From UBA1672 sp051967755 (lineage in GTDB: Bacteria; Pseudomonadota; Alphaproteobacteria; Micavibrionales; Micavibrionaceae): a DNA stretch of 64,000 nucleotides. Under the pieces are notes generated by a model that was given only the letters and a program-made list of their open reading frames with translations, was not told the origin of the DNA and made no database searches. The stretch covers positions 248,001 through 312,000 of the forward strand of contig JBQDYD010000002.1 in NCBI GenBank assembly GCA_051967755.1, given 5' to 3'. Below are positions 43,993 through 51,952 of the stretch, in pieces (the first letter of the stretch is position 1; every line of letters begins with the position of its first letter). A program made the translations under genes and the position numbers.

Positions 43993-44952
43993 TTATCCGT
44001 TTACGACCTGCGGGTGTAAGTTCGGCTCGAAGCTATGCTCATCCGCGTCGGGTTGTGGCTGGCTTATCATTTCATGTAAAAGGCCATGCCTTAGCCCGTG
44101 TTTGGATGCTGTGATTTTTTGGATGTTAAGGTTTTCGGAAAGCTGCGAGACGAGCTGCGCCGCTGCAGGGACAAGCGTAAGGCGTTTTTCACTGATATAA
44201 AACTCATCCTTTAATGTGTCTTCTGAGGCATCAATAACGTCTTTTGAAAGTGTTGCGGCCTCAGATACGGGGATAGTGTAGCCATGTAGCTTTCCTGCAG
44301 TGTCTGTGCGCTTTTTATGTGATTTCAATAAACGGCGAGGGCTTCCTCCTACGGCGTATAATGTTTCAAATTCCCCGGATCTGTATGCGTCGGGAAGTTT
44401 TTCTAGTTGCTGTTTTATGTATTTTTCAGGGTCTTTTTGCTCTGCGATTGCAAAAGTTCCCAGAGGTAGGCTGACGGGATCTGTGAGTTGCCCGTTTTGA
44501 ATAATAACAAATTCTGAAGAGCGACCACCCTGATCAAACATAACGCCGTTTGCGTTTTTAAATGATGAGGCAACCCCCAAGGCGGCGTAGTATGCTTCTT
44601 CTTCTCCGCTCAACACTTGCACATCGATGTCCAATTCATCTTTTAAATAACTGAGGAACTCTTGCGCATCCGTTGCTTCGCGTAATGCGCCGGTGGCAAT
44701 TGCTGCAAACTCGGTGAATTCAATTGGGTCGATGAAATTTCTTTTATACGCAGCGATCATCTCAATCGCCTTTTCTTTGCCGGTTGCATTGAGGGCTTTG
44801 CTGCCTGCTTCATAATTTCCCAGGCCACATTTTACTTTTTCATCAATGGTGCTTTGGATGTTGTTGTCAGGAAATGTAACAGAGAAATGTACTGTGTTAG
44901 AGCTAATTTCAAGAATCCCATAGGGGCCGTATGTATTTGGCGTTTCAGGCAT
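43993..44952 (-). CDS. Ppx/GppA-like protein with altered phosphate motifs
   Basis: A 319-residue protein recognisably of the exopolyphosphatase/pppGpp phosphohydrolase family: IATGALREATDAQEF, then VQVLSGEEEAYYAALGV and a C-terminal GLRHGLLHEM. The first phosphate motif, normally DIGSNS, reads EISSNT. The second, normally DIGGGSTE, reads FDQGGRSSE. Both changes remove key acidic/glycine positions, so the enzyme may be inactive or have a changed function. The gene is convergent with the coiled-coil gene, 29 bases apart. Confidence 0.75.
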   Translation of the reverse strand: MPETPNTYGPYGILEISSNTVHFSVTFPDNNIQSTIDEKVKCGLGNYEAGSKALNATGKEKAIEMIAAYKRNFIDPIEFTEFAAIATGALREATDAQEFLSYLKDELDIDVQVLSGEEEAYYAALGVASSFKNANGVMFDQGGRSSEFVIIQNGQLTDPVSLPLGTFAIAEQKDPEKYIKQQLEKLPDAYRSGEFETLYAVGGSPRRLLKSHKKRTDTAGKLHGYTIPVSEAATLSKDVIDASEDTLKDEFYISEKRLTLVPAAAQLVSQLSENLNIQKITASKHGLRHGLLHEMISQPQPDADEHSFEPNLHPQVVNG

Positions 44953-45022
44953 AATGATTTCCGTTCCTCGTGCTTGTAATTTTTATAGCAAGGGACCGTT
45001 TTAAATTGCCAGAAATTTCTTG

Positions 45023-46015
45023 TTATTTCGCCGATGCGACAATCGTACTTGATGATCTGTCAGATGCAGGGGCGGGTGTTGTGTGAAGCCACCATGCGGT
45101 TCTGTTAATAGAGAAAATCGGTTTGTAGTGCTGGATGCTGTCAGCCCTGCGAACTTCTTTGATTTGATTGTCCAATATCACAACGCCCTTATCTGAATAT
45201 ACGATGAGTATGGCATGAGGCATGTTTTTGATCTGATCTTGTACAATGGCAATGCGCATACGTGCCTCAGGAACGCCAAGCGCTCTTAATGCAACGTATT
45301 TCGCGATGGCGAAATCTTCGCAATCTCCACCGTTTTTCATGAATTCCACCGGGGTCGCCCAATAGTCAGATTTACCCCAATTTTTGCTGTCAATGATGTA
45401 ACGTTGCTTGTTCATCATTGCATTGACGTTTTTGGCCATTTCATGAATAGAGTTGGATTTATATTGCGCGATTTCCTTTTTGACTTTTTCGACGATCTTT
45501 TGATTGCCGGAGTGTTTTAACTCTTTGTCAAAACGATCGAACATATCAATCCATTTAGTGAAAGCTTTTAGGTTCTTGGATTGTTTTTCATCTGCCCCAA
45601 ATAAAGAGGGGTAGCGATGTATCGGTTTAAATGATGATGCGCTTGCGGAGGCAAGGGTCACTTGTGACGGGATGTCTTTAATATCCCCTGCATGTGATGT
45701 TTTCATGAATCCGCCGAAAGACATTGTGTAAAGCATAAGAGCCGCTGATACCCTGATGGCCTTTTGCCTCCACAACAGGCGCGTAAGTTGCCCTTTGCTG
45801 ATAAGGTTAAGCTCTTGCAGGATCATGCCTAACGGCTTGTGTGTATCTTTTTGTAATTTTAAGATATGACGAAGCTGGTTCGGGCTGATAATTCCTTTAA
45901 TGACAAGAAGTTCACCGATTTTATTGCGGTGTAAATGGTGCTTAATTCTGTTGAAAACACCTGTTTTTTGTACAGTGGCCGTTGTTTCGTTTGTCATTAT
46001 TTTATCTATTTTCAC
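45023..46015 (-). CDS. MshEN c-di-GMP-binding domain fused to a LapG-like cysteine protease
   Basis: A protein of about 330 residues (from GTG at 46015, AAAGGG ribosome site; ATGs at 46072 and 45997 are alternatives). Numbered from 46072: two 24-residue motifs, KIGELLVIKGIISPNQLRH... (51-74) and PLGMILQELNLISKGQLTR... (80-103), are separated by exactly five residues, the layout of c-di-GMP-binding MshEN domains. A membrane helix follows (about 108-124). The C-terminal domain is a bacterial transglutaminase-like cysteine protease of the LapG type: NGGDCEDFAIAKY (Cys251), MPHAILIVYSD (His286), VILDNQ (Asp301). Topology would place MshEN in the cytoplasm and the protease in the periplasm. It is divergent from hldE. 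Confidence 0.8.
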   Translation of the reverse strand: MKIDKIMTNETTATVQKTGVFNRIKHHLHRNKIGELLVIKGIISPNQLRHILKLQKDTHKPLGMILQELNLISKGQLTRLLWRQKAIRVSAALMLYTMSFGGFMKTSHAGDIKDIPSQVTLASASASSFKPIHRYPSLFGADEKQSKNLKAFTKWIDMFDRFDKELKHSGNQKIVEKVKKEIAQYKSNSIHEMAKNVNAMMNKQRYIIDSKNWGKSDYWATPVEFMKNGGDCEDFAIAKYVALRALGVPEARMRIAIVQDQIKNMPHAILIVYSDKGVVILDNQIKEVRRADSIQHYKPIFSINRTAWWLHTTPAPASDRSSSTIVASAK

Positions 46016-46146
46016 CTTCTCGCCCTTTAACCAGAAGCCTTGATTGCCTAATATCGCTATACTATTAAACATGAGAAAGATTGACGAATTCCTAACAAAC
46101 GCTCATAAACAGGGATATTTTTTAATAATATGCAGGTGAATTTAAT

Positions 46147-47688
46147 ATGAACGCCCATGATCAAAATGATGTGAATATTGTGAAGTCGATGGAAAAAGCG
46201 TCGGTTTTGGTTGTTGGGGACATTATGTTGGACCGTTTTGTCTATGGTAAGGTGGAGCGTATCTCCCCCGAAAGTCCGGTTCCTGTTCTATCTGTTTCGA
46301 GAGAGACCATGATGCTTGGTGGCGCGGGTAACACTCTGGCAAACCTTATTAATTTGGGTTGCACAGGGTATGTGCTTTCGACGATAGGCAATGATGATGA
46401 GGGGCGTATTTTAAAATCTGTGGCCGAAAAAGGTGGGGTGGAAACCGGCGGTCTGTTGGCTGTTGACGGGCGCACTACGATCGTTAAGACCCGATTTTTG
46501 GCCGGCCATCAGCAATTATTACGCACGGATTATGAGCGTATCGAGCATATTTCAGAAGACACTGTGAAGGAATTGATGGCCAAAGCTGTGGAGATTTTGC
46601 CCAATGTGCAGGTCATGATTCTGTCTGATTACGGGAAGGGGTTGTTAACTCCGAACTTTATAAAGGCTTTGATTGGCGAAGCGAATAAAAATGGTGTTCC
46701 GGTATTGGTTGATCCAAAGGGCTATGATTACAGCATTTACAGCGGCGCAGATATCGTCACGCCGAATAAAAAGGAGTTGTCAGATGCAACCGGTGGTATG
46801 GCTGTTGATTCAGATGAGGATGTTAGGGGCGCGGCTCGTAAATTAATAGAGCAAAGCGGTATTAAGTCGGTGATCGCAACACGTTCAAAAGACGGGATGA
46901 GTGTAATTGCGGATCGGGAGAGTGAGCCGGTGCACATCAGAAGCGCATCAGATATTGAGGTGTTTGATGTGTCAGGTGCCGGCGACACCGTTATTGCGAC
47001 GATTGCGGCCTCTTTGGCGGCAGGTGCGAGTATTGTAAAGGCAGCCTCTTTGGCGAATGTTGCCGGTTCTATTGTTGTGTCGAAAGTTGGTACTGCGCCG
47101 ATAAGGGCGGATGAGTTAATGAAAACGTTAGAGCATCATGATGCAGATTTCGACATTGTTAAGGCGGGGCAGGAAAAACGCCCAAATATTGAGCGCGTTC
47201 GTCAGGCTCCGGTTTTAAGTTGGTCTGAGGCGAGGGAAGAAGTTCAACGTTGGAAAGCACGGGGCTTGAAGGTTGGTTTTACAAACGGGTGTTTCGATAT
47301 TTTACATTTCGGGCATGTGACGTATCTAAATGATGCGCGTAAGAAATGTGATCGTCTTATCGTTGGTTTAAATAGTGATTCTTCTGTTCAGGTTTTGAAG
47401 GGGCCGGAGCGCCCCGTACATGATGAAGCATCCAGAGCGCGCGTTTTATCCGCGCTGGGGTCTGTTGATATGGTCGTGTTATTTGGCGCCAAACAGGCGG
47501 GTGATGACAATACGGCGTGTGATCTATTGGATCAGATACAGCCTGATATATATTTTAAGGGCGGCGATTACACCGTTGATCAAATACCTGAGGCACCTAC
47601 GGTTGTTCGAAATGGTGGTGTGGTTGATGTTATGCCTGTTTATGATGGCCATAGCACAACAAACTCCATAGAGAAGATGCGCGCTTAA
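46147..47688 (+). CDS. hldE: Bifunctional heptose 7-phosphate kinase/heptose 1-phosphate adenylyltransferase
   Basis: HldE makes ADP-heptose for the lipopolysaccharide inner core. The N-terminal ribokinase-like domain (about 1-325) has GDIMLDRFVYGKVERISPE, GGAGNTLANL and the catalytic DVSGAGDTVIATIA. The C-terminal nucleotidyltransferase domain (about 350-513) has FTNGCFDILHFGHVTYL and GLNSDSSVQVLKGPERP. The 513-residue length fits the fused enzyme. gmhA, gmhB and hldD are not in the window. The short gap to the divergent protease gene must hold both promoters. Confidence 0.95.
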   Translation: MNAHDQNDVNIVKSMEKASVLVVGDIMLDRFVYGKVERISPESPVPVLSVSRETMMLGGAGNTLANLINLGCTGYVLSTIGNDDEGRILKSVAEKGGVETGGLLAVDGRTTIVKTRFLAGHQQLLRTDYERIEHISEDTVKELMAKAVEILPNVQVMILSDYGKGLLTPNFIKALIGEANKNGVPVLVDPKGYDYSIYSGADIVTPNKKELSDATGGMAVDSDEDVRGAARKLIEQSGIKSVIATRSKDGMSVIADRESEPVHIRSASDIEVFDVSGAGDTVIATIAASLAAGASIVKAASLANVAGSIVVSKVGTAPIRADELMKTLEHHDADFDIVKAGQEKRPNIERVRQAPVLSWSEAREEVQRWKARGLKVGFTNGCFDILHFGHVTYLNDARKKCDRLIVGLNSDSSVQVLKGPERPVHDEASRARVLSALGSVDMVVLFGAKQAGDDNTACDLLDQIQPDIYFKGGDYTVDQIPEAPTVVRNGGVVDVMPVYDGHSTTNSIEKMRA

Positions 47689-47817
47689 CAGGCGGGCGGC
47701 TATGCTCTTAACAGCTTTGTGATGCCTTCTTTTCAATAACGCTGTACCTATTGGCAAAGAGTTGTTAGAATCACCACCCAGAAGTTCTTATTCTTTCTGT
47801 TTTTAAAGGTTGGTGTT

Positions 47818-48420
47818 ATGCGTTCTTTTCTCTCTTTCGGTACAATATGTGTTGCTACGTTTGCTTTAACAGCATGTGCGGGTAAGCCTAACCCATTTCC
47901 TCGTGGTTATGCATCATATGGTCAGCCATATAAATCAGCGCCCGGGCCGAAGACGAAGGATATCGGCTATAGTTATTCTAATCAAAAAAATGCAACAGCA
48001 TTGAAGGATATGAGATATGCTGCAGAGGATTTGGTAGAAAAACTTGACCAAAAACTCTCTTTTAGCGTTGATGAAATTTATTTAAAGATTTCTGAGAATT
48101 CTGCATTTTATACAAGCTTTGATCATCTGGTTCGTGAGGAACTGACAGAGCGTGGTTATCTTCTTACAAACACGCCTGTTAATGCGGTAACACTTGATTT
48201 TGTTGCTGTTGATACTGTTCCGGAATGTTATGCAAGTAACGCTGAAGGGGGGTATCAAAATGTATATTTAGCCTTGGCGATCAATGTTTCAAAGAATACC
48301 CCTCAGGACGTTGTCGGTGGTTTTTATGAGGTCCCGCTTTATGATTTCAAGAGTGTGAATATGCCTGGTCTAACCGTACCGTCATGTCACATGTCTGTTG
48401 ATCAAAGTGAAGAGGGGTAG
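47818..48420 (+). CDS. Lipoprotein of unknown function, paired with FlgO-like gene
   Basis: A 200-residue lipoprotein with signal peptide and lipobox LTACAG (Cys at about 20). A Gly/Pro/Tyr-rich linker and a compact mixed domain follow, with SFDHLVREELTERGYLLTNT, a pattern similar to the FlgO-like fold of the next gene. Seven bases separate it from that gene, so they form an operon. It may be a second outer-membrane lipoprotein of the same system. The family is not recognised with certainty. Confidence 0.6.
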   Translation: MRSFLSFGTICVATFALTACAGKPNPFPRGYASYGQPYKSAPGPKTKDIGYSYSNQKNATALKDMRYAAEDLVEKLDQKLSFSVDEIYLKISENSAFYTSFDHLVREELTERGYLLTNTPVNAVTLDFVAVDTVPECYASNAEGGYQNVYLALAINVSKNTPQDVVGGFYEVPLYDFKSVNMPGLTVPSCHMSVDQSEEG

Positions 48421-48427
48421 GCGTTAA

Positions 48428-49009
48428 ATGCAGATCAGGAACATATCGACTTATGTGTTGTTGATTGCTTGTATGCCTTTTATTGCATCTTGCGGGAATG
48501 AAGTTCTGACATTTAAGGCCGCAAGCGCGACGTTAGCCGCAACGTCTTATGGGGTGTTTTCGGACCCCAAAGTAAACTTAAAAGAAAAGAATTATGCTGC
48601 GGCTGACTTTTTGCAATCACAGATAAAAAAACATGTGTCTGCACATAATATTCTTGTGGCTATGCCATTGGATGAGGTTGATCAACCGGGCATTACATCA
48701 CCATTTGGCTCTTATGTGTCTGAGGGGATTGGCTTGCGTTTGCAAGAGCTGGGCTATCAGGTTTTGCTGCACAATGTTACACCCTACGGTAACCAGTCTT
48801 TATACCCAAAGCCGAAAGTAATGCCGCAAGCGGATTTCGTATTAAGAGGGTCTTATGCCGTGAAGGTTAAAACTGTCGATGTATATTTGCGCGTGGTTGA
48901 TACGTCGTCTCAGAATATTGTAGGCCAGTTTGATTACACGATGCCATTGTCACGTGAAATTAAGAAAATGTCAGAGAATGAACCTGAGATTTTTCGCGTG
49001 AAGAAATAA
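48428..49009 (+). CDS. FlgO-like outer-membrane lipoprotein
   Basis: A 193-residue lipoprotein (lipobox IASCGN). After the anchor it carries the FlgO-like layout: YAAADFLQSQIKKHVSAHN, then ILVAMPLDEVDQPG, TSPFGSYVSEGIGLRLQELGYQV, and a strand-rich end, QADFVLRGSYAVKVKTVDV (landmarks separated by gaps). FlgO in Vibrio is an outer-membrane flagellar/motility lipoprotein, but many FlgO-domain proteins are not flagellar, and no flagellar genes lie nearby. It is cotranscribed with the preceding lipoprotein and ends 1 base before the convergent pseudopilin-like gene. Confidence 0.7.
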   Translation: MQIRNISTYVLLIACMPFIASCGNEVLTFKAASATLAATSYGVFSDPKVNLKEKNYAAADFLQSQIKKHVSAHNILVAMPLDEVDQPGITSPFGSYVSEGIGLRLQELGYQVLLHNVTPYGNQSLYPKPKVMPQADFVLRGSYAVKVKTVDVYLRVVDTSSQNIVGQFDYTMPLSREIKKMSENEPEIFRVKK

Positions 49010-49010
49010 T

Positions 49011-49715
49011 TTACCGCACCATCAATACATACACATAATGGTAACTTCCGTCGCTTACGCATTGAATGCATGCTTGTGAAACAGGGGTGATTGAAAATGT
49101 GCCTGTTGTTGTTGTGTTTGGCGATGAATTAAATTGGGTTGTGTCATCAAATCGTCCGGACGACCCGCTATTGACGCAAGTGCCGCTGTCACGCGGTTGT
49201 GCAGTAAATCCAATATCTTTGTTGATTTGTTGGCAAAAGGTCTCTGTCACGTTGGGGAGTACGGCAATTAACTCTGCTGCGTCTGTTCCTGTGCTCGGCA
49301 GGTTGGTTTGTCCGTAAAACTCCCAATTGCTTCCGTCATTAATACCCTCAGGTGCCGGTCTGTATGTGGCGCTTCCGCCGTGGGGGGAAAATACCTGATC
49401 GGTCGTATCGCTATCATTGTCAAGATCGCCATAATCTGTCGGGGCATCAGGGTGTGCAAACCTGATGTCGCTTTCGCTTTTTCCGTTTTGCATGATGTAT
49501 AAAATCGCTCGCTCAATTTCGTGCGCATGGCTTTTAACTTCGGCGGCTTTTATAATCAGTTTCTCTTTGTCTATGTGCGCGCTGCTTTGTGTGGTGCCCC
49601 TCAATGCTGCGGTTAGGGCGCCGATTAAAACGATGGCAAGCAATACGATAAATAAAACATTTCCCCGCTCATCTGATGGGGGTCGTGGGGGTGTTTTCTT
49701 GGAGGTGTCCGTCAT
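49011..49715 (-). CDS. Pseudopilin-like protein (paralogue of the gene at 810)
   Basis: A 234-residue protein with N-terminal DERGNVLFIVLLAIVLIGALT (about 16-36), a prepilin-like Gly and hydrophobic helix without Glu5. The exported part shares with the gene at 810-1577 the order DIRF..P, DLDN, VFSPHGGSATYRPAP, a W-x-F-x-G segment, a Cys-x2-Ile-Asn pair, and a closing CxQ...YxYxxVxxR. It is 15 bases after the interrupted carboxypeptidase ORF region on the same strand order, away from any pilus gene, so it looks like an orphan member of a dispersed family. Confidence 0.65.
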   Translation of the reverse strand: MTDTSKKTPPRPPSDERGNVLFIVLLAIVLIGALTAALRGTTQSSAHIDKEKLIIKAAEVKSHAHEIERAILYIMQNGKSESDIRFAHPDAPTDYGDLDNDSDTTDQVFSPHGGSATYRPAPEGINDGSNWEFYGQTNLPSTGTDAAELIAVLPNVTETFCQQINKDIGFTAQPRDSGTCVNSGSSGRFDDTTQFNSSPNTTTTGTFSITPVSQACIQCVSDGSYHYVYVLMVR

Positions 49716-49730
49716 GCTCGGACCTTTGTA

Positions 49731-51056
49731 TTATTTTGCATTTGGAGAGATTGCTATACAGTCATCAAGGATTTTACATGCGTCATTTGCTGCTGCTTTG
49801 CTATATCCTTCCAGGCGCCCTCTGTATATCCACCCTTGCGCAGTTTTAAGGGGGGCGATACTGCTTTTGCCATGTCTTAAATCTTCGGGTAATTTTTGTA
49901 TGGTTTTGGCGATGGCCAGGTCAACGCGATCACGCGTGGTAAAGGCGCCGATTTGAATTGCCCAAACACCCGGTTGCGCAAAGTCATTGTTAATTGCTGC
50001 GTTTGTTATTTCGGGTTTTTTGTCGGGCGTAATATTGATGGCGGCGTAATTAGTGTGCTCGCTTAGGTGGGCTGAAATTGCAATCAGGCCGGTTTCAATA
50101 CGGTTGCGAACAGTGATGTCATAATCACCTTCACCAATCATACGGTTAAACATGGAATTGTGCACCGAAGAATCCAGCATGTCCCAACGGGATACCTTCG
50201 CGGGGCGAATATCGGGCAGTGGGGCTTCTTTATTTTGCGCCTGTTCTAATATTTGGGCGTTTTGTAGGGCAGGCTCAATATTGGCAAGCTCAAGAACGGC
50301 CTCGGGCTTTTTCTGCGGAATGGGGACGTGCGCGTTTGCGATTTGCAGGTTATCAAGCTTTTCAAAGGCCTGATCCAACAGTAACTTCATTTGTGCGTTT
50401 CTTAGCTTTCCTGTGCGGCCACCAAAAACAACGCCGATGACACGGCGGTCATTTCTTACTGCTGAACTCACTAAGTTAAAGCCGGATGCGCGGATATATC
50501 CGGTTTTCATGCCATCCATACCTTTATACGTTTTCATCAGCCTGTTGTGGCTTTTGTATGTTTTTCCCTGATAGCTGAATTTTTCAGTAGAGAAATAATG
50601 ATAGTATTTCGGGTATTTTGTAATAATTGTTCTGGCAAGGCGCGCCATGTCGCGCGCTGTGCTCACCTGCCTTGGGTCGTGTAAACCAGACGCATTTTTA
50701 AATCGGGTTTTGGTCATGCCGATCTCGCGAGCCTTCTTGGTCATCATTAATGCGAAGCCTGCCTCTGATCCGGCAAGTTTTTCTCCTAGTGCAACTGCAA
50801 CATCGTTGGCAGATTTTGTGACCAAAGAATAAATGGCGTCTTCTACTTTGATAGAGGAGCCCACAGGTAAGTCCAATTTACTGGGAACCATGCTTGCGGC
50901 GTGTTTGGATATTCTTACGCGGCTGTGTAACTTTATCTTTCCTCGCTCAAGGGCGTCAAACACCATCAGCAAAGTCATCATTTTTGTAAGTGAAGCGGGG
51001 TGGAGTGTTTTATTTGCATTTTCTCTATGAAGGATTAGTCCCGTATCTGCATCCAT
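49731..51056 (-). CDS. D-alanyl-D-alanine carboxypeptidase (S11) with SPOR domain, lacking its signal peptide
   Basis: The ORF of 441 residues is a penicillin-binding carboxypeptidase of the S11/DacA type, which trims peptidoglycan stem peptides. The active-site motifs are SLTK, SAN and KTGYI. A SPOR domain, which binds denuded septal peptidoglycan, fills the last 80 residues (from GVWAIQIGAFTTRDRVDLA). The catalytic sequence starts at MDADTGLILHRE, but the signal peptide and the preceding PEKYAAFI lie upstream in the same frame, beyond a TAA stop (51081-51083). The ATG at 51056 has no ribosome site, so a protein made from it would be cytoplasmic and probably not functional. See the entry at 51081. 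Confidence 0.8.
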   Translation of the reverse strand: MDADTGLILHRENANKTLHPASLTKMMTLLMVFDALERGKIKLHSRVRISKHAASMVPSKLDLPVGSSIKVEDAIYSLVTKSANDVAVALGEKLAGSEAGFALMMTKKAREIGMTKTRFKNASGLHDPRQVSTARDMARLARTIITKYPKYYHYFSTEKFSYQGKTYKSHNRLMKTYKGMDGMKTGYIRASGFNLVSSAVRNDRRVIGVVFGGRTGKLRNAQMKLLLDQAFEKLDNLQIANAHVPIPQKKPEAVLELANIEPALQNAQILEQAQNKEAPLPDIRPAKVSRWDMLDSSVHNSMFNRMIGEGDYDITVRNRIETGLIAISAHLSEHTNYAAINITPDKKPEITNAAINNDFAQPGVWAIQIGAFTTRDRVDLAIAKTIQKLPEDLRHGKSSIAPLKTAQGWIYRGRLEGYSKAAANDACKILDDCIAISPNAK

Positions 51057-51080
51057 TATAAATGCCGCGTATTTTTCAGG

Positions 51081-51239
51081 TTACACACGGTCGGAATTTT
51101 GTTTGGCGTGTGCATGCGTTGGTATGAGTAACAGGCTCCATACCATCAACAAGCAAATAAATGTGAACAGGCCGAGTGATTTGGGAATAGCCAATTCCCA
51201 GCTGTTCCGGAGCTGCGATGTATTTTTTTCTGTAATCAT
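51081..51239 (-). pseudogene. Detached signal peptide of the S11 carboxypeptidase (in-frame TAA)
   Basis: Starting from the ATG at 51239, this segment encodes a charged N-terminus, a hydrophobic core (GLFTFICLLMVWSLLLIP) and the cleavage-type THAHAKQNSDRV. It then hits a TAA stop at 51081-51083. The frame continues without shift into PEKYAAFIMDADTG, the usual start of the mature enzyme. The two pieces together would make a normal secreted DacA-type protein, so one nonsense codon separates them. A single base change, a sequencing error or stop-codon readthrough are the explanations to consider. A longer N-terminus from 51308 is also open. Confidence 0.75.
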
Positions 51240-51372
51240 AAGAGCCAAGATAAGAAATAAAATAACCCAATAAATCGCTGGAAACCCTGCGAAAGAACAA
51301 GGACACATTATACATTTTTTTGCCGTGTCTGTCTATTTTTACAAAGTAAAGATCTTGTGCTATTATGTAATT

Positions 51373-51383
51373 GTGCAGTGCAC
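51373..51383 (+). promoter_or_regulatory. TGC-N3-GCA dyad upstream of the phasin promoter
   Basis: GTGCA-G-TGCAC is an inverted repeat with one central base, containing TGC-AGT-GCA. It lies 10 bases before the -35 box of the phasin gene. Together with the second dyad at 51429-51442 and a TGCACA in the promoter spacer it resembles the TGC-rich sites described for the PHA regulator PhaR. The repeat is direct; the regulator is inferred. Confidence 0.4.
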
Positions 51384-51393
51384 AAAAAAATTA

Positions 51394-51422
51394 TTGACAA
51401 AAGGTGCACAAAATTTTATAAA
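51394..51422 (+). promoter_or_regulatory. Strong sigma-70 promoter of the phasin gene
   Basis: TTGACA (51394-51399) and TATAAA (51417-51422) are separated by exactly 17 bases, the best match to the housekeeping consensus that I found in this window. It lies about 100 bases before the phasin start, flanked and overlapped by TGC-rich repeats, which suggests strong but regulated transcription. Confidence 0.75.
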
Positions 51423-51428
51423 AAAGAA

Positions 51429-51442
51429 GCGTTGTGCAACGC
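51429..51442 (+). promoter_or_regulatory. Dyad GCGTTG-N2-CAACGC at the phasin transcription start
   Basis: A perfect 6+6 inverted repeat with a 2-base spacer, and containing TGC-AAC-GCA, lies just after the -10 box and covers the likely transcription start. That is a classic repressor position. The shared TGC-N3-GCA core links it to the upstream dyad at 51373. Confidence 0.45.
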
Positions 51443-51520
51443 AAAATAGTTTGATACTTTTTATTGCGTAGAGGGATGGTTCTCTGCGTCTCGAGTATCA
51501 GTAAAATTATGGAGATTATT

Positions 51521-51898
51521 ATGAGCAAATCAACAACACAGTTTGATAAGTTGATGAAGGAAACGACAGATTTTGGTACTCAGTATTCAGATGCGTGCAC
51601 AAAATCTTCAGCCATTTTTATGAAAGGTGTTGAAGATATCATTGGAACAGTGATGTCGTTGGCGCAAAGCTCTGCTGAAAAGCAAGCTAACTTCGTGAAA
51701 GAAGCAATGGGAAGCAAGACGATTAATGAGTTTGCAGAAGTGCAAAATAAAATCGTTCAAGCTAACTTTGATGACTTCATGGCTGGTGCGACAAAGATTT
51801 CTGAAATCGGTGTTAAAGTTCTGACAGATAGTGCAGAGCCTGTTAATACTGAAATCAACAAGGCGGTTCAAAAAGCTACACAAGCTATGGCTGCTTAA
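51521..51898 (+). CDS. Phasin family protein
   Basis: A 125-residue, all-helical, Lys/Glu-rich protein with the phasin pattern: FGTQYSDACTKSSAIFMKGVEDI, then AEKQANFVKEAMGSKTINEF and a closing AVQKATQAMAA (landmarks). Phasins coat polyhydroxyalkanoate granules and often act with PhaR and PhaC, which are not in this window. The ATG at 51521 has a GGAGATT site. A longer frame from 51464 would add a non-phasin leader. A strong promoter and terminator bracket the gene, so it is a single-gene unit expected to be highly expressed. Confidence 0.85.
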   Translation: MSKSTTQFDKLMKETTDFGTQYSDACTKSSAIFMKGVEDIIGTVMSLAQSSAEKQANFVKEAMGSKTINEFAEVQNKIVQANFDDFMAGATKISEIGVKVLTDSAEPVNTEINKAVQKATQAMAA

Positions 51899-51916
51899 TT
51901 ATCAGTTTATATTTTC

Positions 51917-51949
51917 GAAAAAGCCCTGCCATGTTGCGGGGTTTTTTTT
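51917..51949 (+). terminator. Rho-independent terminator of the phasin gene
   Basis: CCCTGC (51924-51929) pairs with GCGGGG (51936-51941) around a 6-base loop, with A-rich upstream sequence and a run of eight T after it. It lies about 20 bases after the phasin stop on the plus strand and just before the end of the convergent hydrolase gene. Confidence 0.85.
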
Positions 51950-51952
51950 GTC

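Noticed and set aside
51464..51520. Longer phasin start
   Set aside because: The extra 19 residues have no phasin character, and the ATG at 51521 has a proper ribosome site.
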